Assembly: GCA_037951165.1 (NCBI GenBank) | Contig: JBBDHG010000009.1 | Coordinates: forward strand, 14,348,501-14,412,500 | Source: Lophius americanus | Lineage: Eukaryota > Chordata > Actinopteri > Lophiiformes > Lophiidae | Direction: 5' to 3' | DNA length: 64,000 nt | Shown here: one piece after another, positions 60,061 to 64,000 of the stretch | Layout of the letters: each line of letters begins with the position of its first letter | Position numbering within the stretch: position 1 is the first letter of the stretch | Position numbers and translations under genes: made by a program | The notes under the pieces: generated by a model | Told to the model about the DNA's origin: nothing | Seen by the model: the letters and a program-made list of their open reading frames with translations, nothing else | The model's database searches: none

Positions 60061-60459
60061 AAACATCATACCCATCAAATCATTTTGTACTTCCTGGTCT
60101 GGGGATTTGTAGTCACTGTGGCTCAGTGTATCAAAATCTAAACCTAAATCGGAATAGGAAGGGTTAGTTTTACTGACCAAAGCCATCCTTCGGTTTGGCC
60201 ATCTAAAGACTGCAAAAATCTAGATGCTGTTCCACTGATAGTGTGTATTAAATGTATTATTATTATTATTATTATGTGGATTAGAATCAGACCTGTAAGG
60301 TTAGTTTTATCTTGAATTGCAAAGATTGAAGAACAGACTGGATTTTTTTTTTTTTCAAGATACTGGGCTCAGTTATAAACTCTGCAAATCACTTAACGGT
60401 TGCTTAAGAAATAATGGTGTACTGAGCATATGCTTTCATATAAAGTATTAAATGAAAGT

Positions 60460-60545
60460 AAGGCAACATGATGGCACATTGGTTAGCACTGTCTCCTCCC
60501 AGCAAGAAGGGTCAGGGTTCAAATGCACCAGTCCATCGTTGTCAC
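60460..60545 (+). mobile_element. tRNA-derived SINE head
   Basis: GATGGCACATTGGTTAGCAC (A-box region) and GGGTTCAAATGC (B-box-like GGTTCRA) have the spacing of the tRNA-like promoter of common fish SINEs. Only the head remains, joined to LINE-derived sequence. Confidence 0.6.
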
Positions 60546-60554
60546 TCCCAGAGA

Positions 60555-61360
60555 AAATCTAAACATCTTCAACTCCATCTTCAACCATACAGCAGGTCTG
60601 CTATCACTACCATCTTGTAAACCTTTCCCTTCACTCTTGCTGCTACTCTTCTGTCACAGATAACTCCTGACAGTCCTCTACTCCCATTCCTACCAGCCTG
60701 CACTAACTTCTTTAACTCTGTTCTATGCTCCCCGTTGCTCTGAACAGTTGACTCCAGGTGCTTGAACTCCTGCACCTTCCCCACCTCTACTCCTTGCATC
60801 CTCACCATTCCACCGCCTCCCTTTCATTCACACACGTATTCTGTCTTGCTGTGACTGACCTCTTTTCTCCAGCACATACCTCCACCTCTCCAGGTTTTCT
60901 TCCAACTGCTCACTACAGATTGCACTGTCATCTAAGAACTATGATGTCATGCTCAGACTCATGACCTCGTCTGTTGCCCATTACCATTGCAAACAAGAAG
61001 GGGCTCAGAGTCGATCCTTGATCCAGTCCAAGGTGCAGACCTTGAACCCAACCGTCACTAGTACTGCACAATCATCCCATATGTATCCGTTACCACTCCA
61101 ACATACATTTCTGTCACTCCAGACCTCTTCATGCAATGCCACAATCCCTCCCTCAGCACTCTGAGGAAGTGCCACTAAGAGACAAATGAACTCCTTCTGA
61201 CCATTTCAATACTTCTCCAGCAGCACTCTCAAAGCAAACATCGCATCTGTAGTACTCTTTCTTGGCATAAAACCATACTGCTGATCACATATCGTCACAT
61301 CTTTTCTTAGCCTGGCTTCCTCTTCTCTCTCCCATGTCTTGATTGTGTGGCTCATCAGCT
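60555..61360 (-). mobile_element. LINE reverse-transcriptase C-terminal fragment
   Basis: The minus strand reads MQGVEVGKVQEFKHLESTVQ, then SGVICDRRVAARVKGKVYKM (60770-60600), a hallmark of a very common teleost LINE. The remaining part, up to about 61360, continues the same protein in other frames. It is dead through frameshifts. Confidence 0.7.
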
Positions 61361-61496
61361 TTATACGTCTGTGGTTGCTACAGCTCTGAACAGCAATTGG
61401 TGACTAATTTGCCCATAAGTGTAAGTGCAAGTGTGAATTGCTATCTTGTCTCTTATGTGGATAAACTGTTGACTTGTTCAGGGAATATGCAACTCT

Positions 61497-61498
<2 letters not shown>

Positions 61499-61533
<35 letters not shown>
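61499..61533. repeat. 35-base poly-C run
   Basis: An uninterrupted cytosine homopolymer flanked by ordinary sequence. It may be genuine or an assembly or consensus error. Confidence 0.9.
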
Positions 61534-61536
<3 letters not shown>

Positions 61537-64000
61537 TGCAATTTCCTTTTAGACCTACAATAAACTCTGAATTATCTGTATATGGATGACACTTTAAACC
61601 TACCCACTACGCATCCACTTCCAACCATAAATGGTCAATGGAAAGCAACTTGTGATTGCTGATGTATGGAGATCAGCTGACTGATCATTATGAATTTTGA
61701 ATTCTCCATGCATTTGCTCACTTCACTTTTTCAATTTTCCCAATTTATGGAAAATTGCGTTCACACGATTCAAAACCCTTATTTATGTGTACACAATGGT
61801 TCTGGCCTAAGAGAAGACCTGGTTGCTTGAATTTTTGCTGCTTGACCCACACGTTGTGTCATCTTTGGGTATAGTAGTATTTTCTGGTAGCCAGATGTCC
61901 TACATTGCTGGAGAAAAAAGGAAGAGGACCAGCGGCAACACTACAAAACTCTCTCAAAGCAAGTAAAAGATGTATTTACAGTGTGTTTGGAGTGTACATC
62001 AATCTGCTACTGCTCCCTCCTAGACTACATTATGAGTAGCTTGACATCATCTAAATTCGTCTGTTACATATGCTGTGGAGGACACGTCTGGCTAAAAGCT
62101 GTAAGAGTCCTTTTTCTGTTCTGAGTACTTGTCATTTTGCACTTAAGTGTAGTTAACCATCTGTTTGTTTCATTTGAGAGCAGAGAGATGAACCACTGTC
62201 CTGCAGGGTGTAAGTACTGACAACAAGCTGAGTTCCTAATAAGGCAGGCCAGGCTGGCCGAGGCTCTCTCTCTGTAAATATCTCTCCAGTCTGAGAAAGA
62301 CCGAGGAAGGGAGCTGGGGAGGAAGAGGGAAGCGGATGGATTGCAGCCTTATATGGACAAAGCACTGCTTTTCCCAGGGTTTGTGGCTCTGACCCCCGGC
62401 ATGATGCCAGATGATACACAAATAGCTCCTTCGGCACCACCAAGTGGTGGAAGTATTGAAATGCCATTTTCTTCCCCCTCATTCTTCACTGTTACTTCCT
62501 CAGATCCACTGACAGAAAAAAAGAAAAGTAACCCATGTGCTGAATGGCTATAATCCTCTGAAAGGGATAACCCCAGTGTTGTGGGGAACTTCCATGCCCC
62601 ATACACTCCAGAAAAGTACCAAAAAAGTGTTTACTTGCATCACAAACACTTTTTTATAATTTCATTAATAGCATAATCTATAACACAATAGGAATTGACA
62701 GTTATAGCCTTGAGTTGGCAACCACTTTCTGTTACCGCTTATCCACTTCAGTAAGGTAAGTGGGGCTTTAACCTATCCGTTAAGTAGTTCATGGCTGTTT
62801 TATAGCGTAGCTGATCTGTAAAAGTCAACTTTTCATGACATCAGCATCTTCTCAGCTTTATGACATTTTCCACATTATCTAGGGCAGTTTTTAAATTGTT
62901 TACGTAACTTTAGGTGGAGGATAATTTTCTCTCATTTGGTGATGAGCGGTTTTAACTAAATGAAAACTTGTAGTCTGAAAAATAACTAGGAGTATAAACT
63001 ATAATATTTCCTTTCGACATGTAGTGGAGTAGAAGAAAAAGTAGCAGAAAATGGAATTAATAAACCTCAAATTGAGATAAATTGCTGGAGTACATGTTAT
63101 TTGTTACTGTAGGTTTGAATGTGAGCATCTCTGTGATGAACTAGCAACCTGCCCTGGGGTGTATTGTGTCATGTGCTCAGTGTCAGCTATGATCATCTCC
63201 AGTCGCCGGAACACTACACACTTTCAGCAGTTCTAGGAAATGGATGGTACATATCCTTTAAAGAGTAACTCCAGAGAGTTGGTGGAGAATTACAAGATGA
63301 AAGTTTGGAACACAGTCAAAGCTGCAATGGTGGAGATTTTTATCGTCAAGCCTAAAAAGAAATACTGGATTAAAGATAGATATTTAGGTTAGGTTGTACT
63401 ACATTAATATGCATCAGTACAATGTTCTTAGCAAGGACAGCTCAGAACTGACCAAAACTGTCTGTGTGTGTTGGAGGTCCACTCAATAGAAGCCCTTCAT
63501 CATTGAATAGCCATTTATGCGACCATTTTTGTGTAACTATATCCAGTAAACAGTGGAAAGAAAGGAATTACGTGTAATAAAGGGAAACAGAAATGGGAGA
63601 AGACATGTCACTATTGTCCCCGGCTGAAGAGTTGCACTTCATGATCGTCAGCTTAACCCCCAGGTTAATGGAGCAGCAGCTGGATCTCATTGTTGTGCAT
63701 CATGTACAAATAGAAAGTGTTACCAGTGGTAGTTGTGGGGATGAAATAACAACTTCCATCCATGGCCATCAGAGGGACAGTAGCTGTTCTGCCTACATCC
63801 CCATAGTTATAATTATTGAACATCATGAATGCTCATTTGCAGATCACCACTTAAGTACCAGCTAAAAGAATCTCGGTGAGAGTACTGATAACGTCGGTCA
63901 TACCTCTTTGATTCGTTCCAGAGACTCTGGGGCTCATACTTAAAGGTTTCGACCCAAATAATCATTTAGATTGGTTGGGTATAGATCAAAAAAAGCACTA
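61534..64000. other. Intergenic DNA, nothing recognised
   Basis: Two open frames (62341-62553 plus, 63593-63865 plus) look moderately protein-like but have no known domain, no convincing splice context and no neighbours that support them. I make no gene call. Confidence 0.45.

Noticed and set aside
62341..62553. 70-codon plus-strand frame with proline/serine-rich sequence
   Set aside because: No recognised protein, frames open on both strands, and no supporting exon context.
63593..63865. 90-codon plus-strand frame near the right edge
   Set aside because: No recognisable domain; may be chance. Could be revisited with sequence beyond the window.
1..64000. CRISPR arrays, bacterial operons, ribosomal RNA
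   Set aside because: Nothing of the kind is seen; intron-exon structure and repeats are clearly those of a vertebrate.

Overview
This is vertebrate nuclear DNA, almost certainly from a ray-finned (teleost) fish. Genes are split into many short exons with GT/AG borders. The intergenic space carries typical fish repeats: Tc1-like and hAT DNA transposons, L2/Maui-like and other LINEs, Rex1-like tails, a Gypsy remnant and a tRNA-derived SINE. I read all exons and phases by eye. Each of the three main gene models keeps phase at every junction and sums to a multiple of three.

Layout. (1) Bases 1-5480 hold no recognisable gene; there is a dense cluster of Myb-type TAACGG sites at 1855-2163 and an old dispersed repeat. 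(2) At 5791-7642 on the minus strand lies an unrecognised repeat-built locus. It has a 478-residue open frame made of ten 19-residue units followed by three coiled-coil units, and a broken upstream part. It sits between transposon remnants and is the best candidate here for something undescribed. (3) Bases 7624-12780 are a nest of transposons: a plus-strand L2-like LINE was entered by a hAT element (with a recognisable 8-bp target duplication) and by a minus-strand L2-like copy. (4) pidd1 runs on the minus strand from 23272 to 12982: 15 coding exons, 1003 residues, LRR + ZU5/UPA + death domain, with both HFS self-cleavage sites. (5) pnpla2 (ATGL) starts 2.6 kb away in the opposite direction, 25920-32836: 9 coding exons, 478 residues, Ser47/Asp166 dyad. 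(6) Bases 33000-38900 are intergenic and repeat-rich. (7) ppp1r12c-like (myosin phosphatase targeting subunit) covers 38948-58809 on the plus strand: 25 coding exons, 914 residues, with two Tc1-like elements, a probable hAT remnant and a Gypsy remnant in its introns. (8) Bases 58810-64000 contain its 3' UTR, a SINE, another LINE fragment, a 35-base poly-C run, and no further gene I can support.

The three named genes do not form one pathway: pidd1 belongs to the DNA-damage/centrosome response, pnpla2 to triglyceride breakdown, ppp1r12c to actomyosin control. The pidd1-pnpla2 divergent neighbourhood is also present in mammals, which supports the orthology calls.
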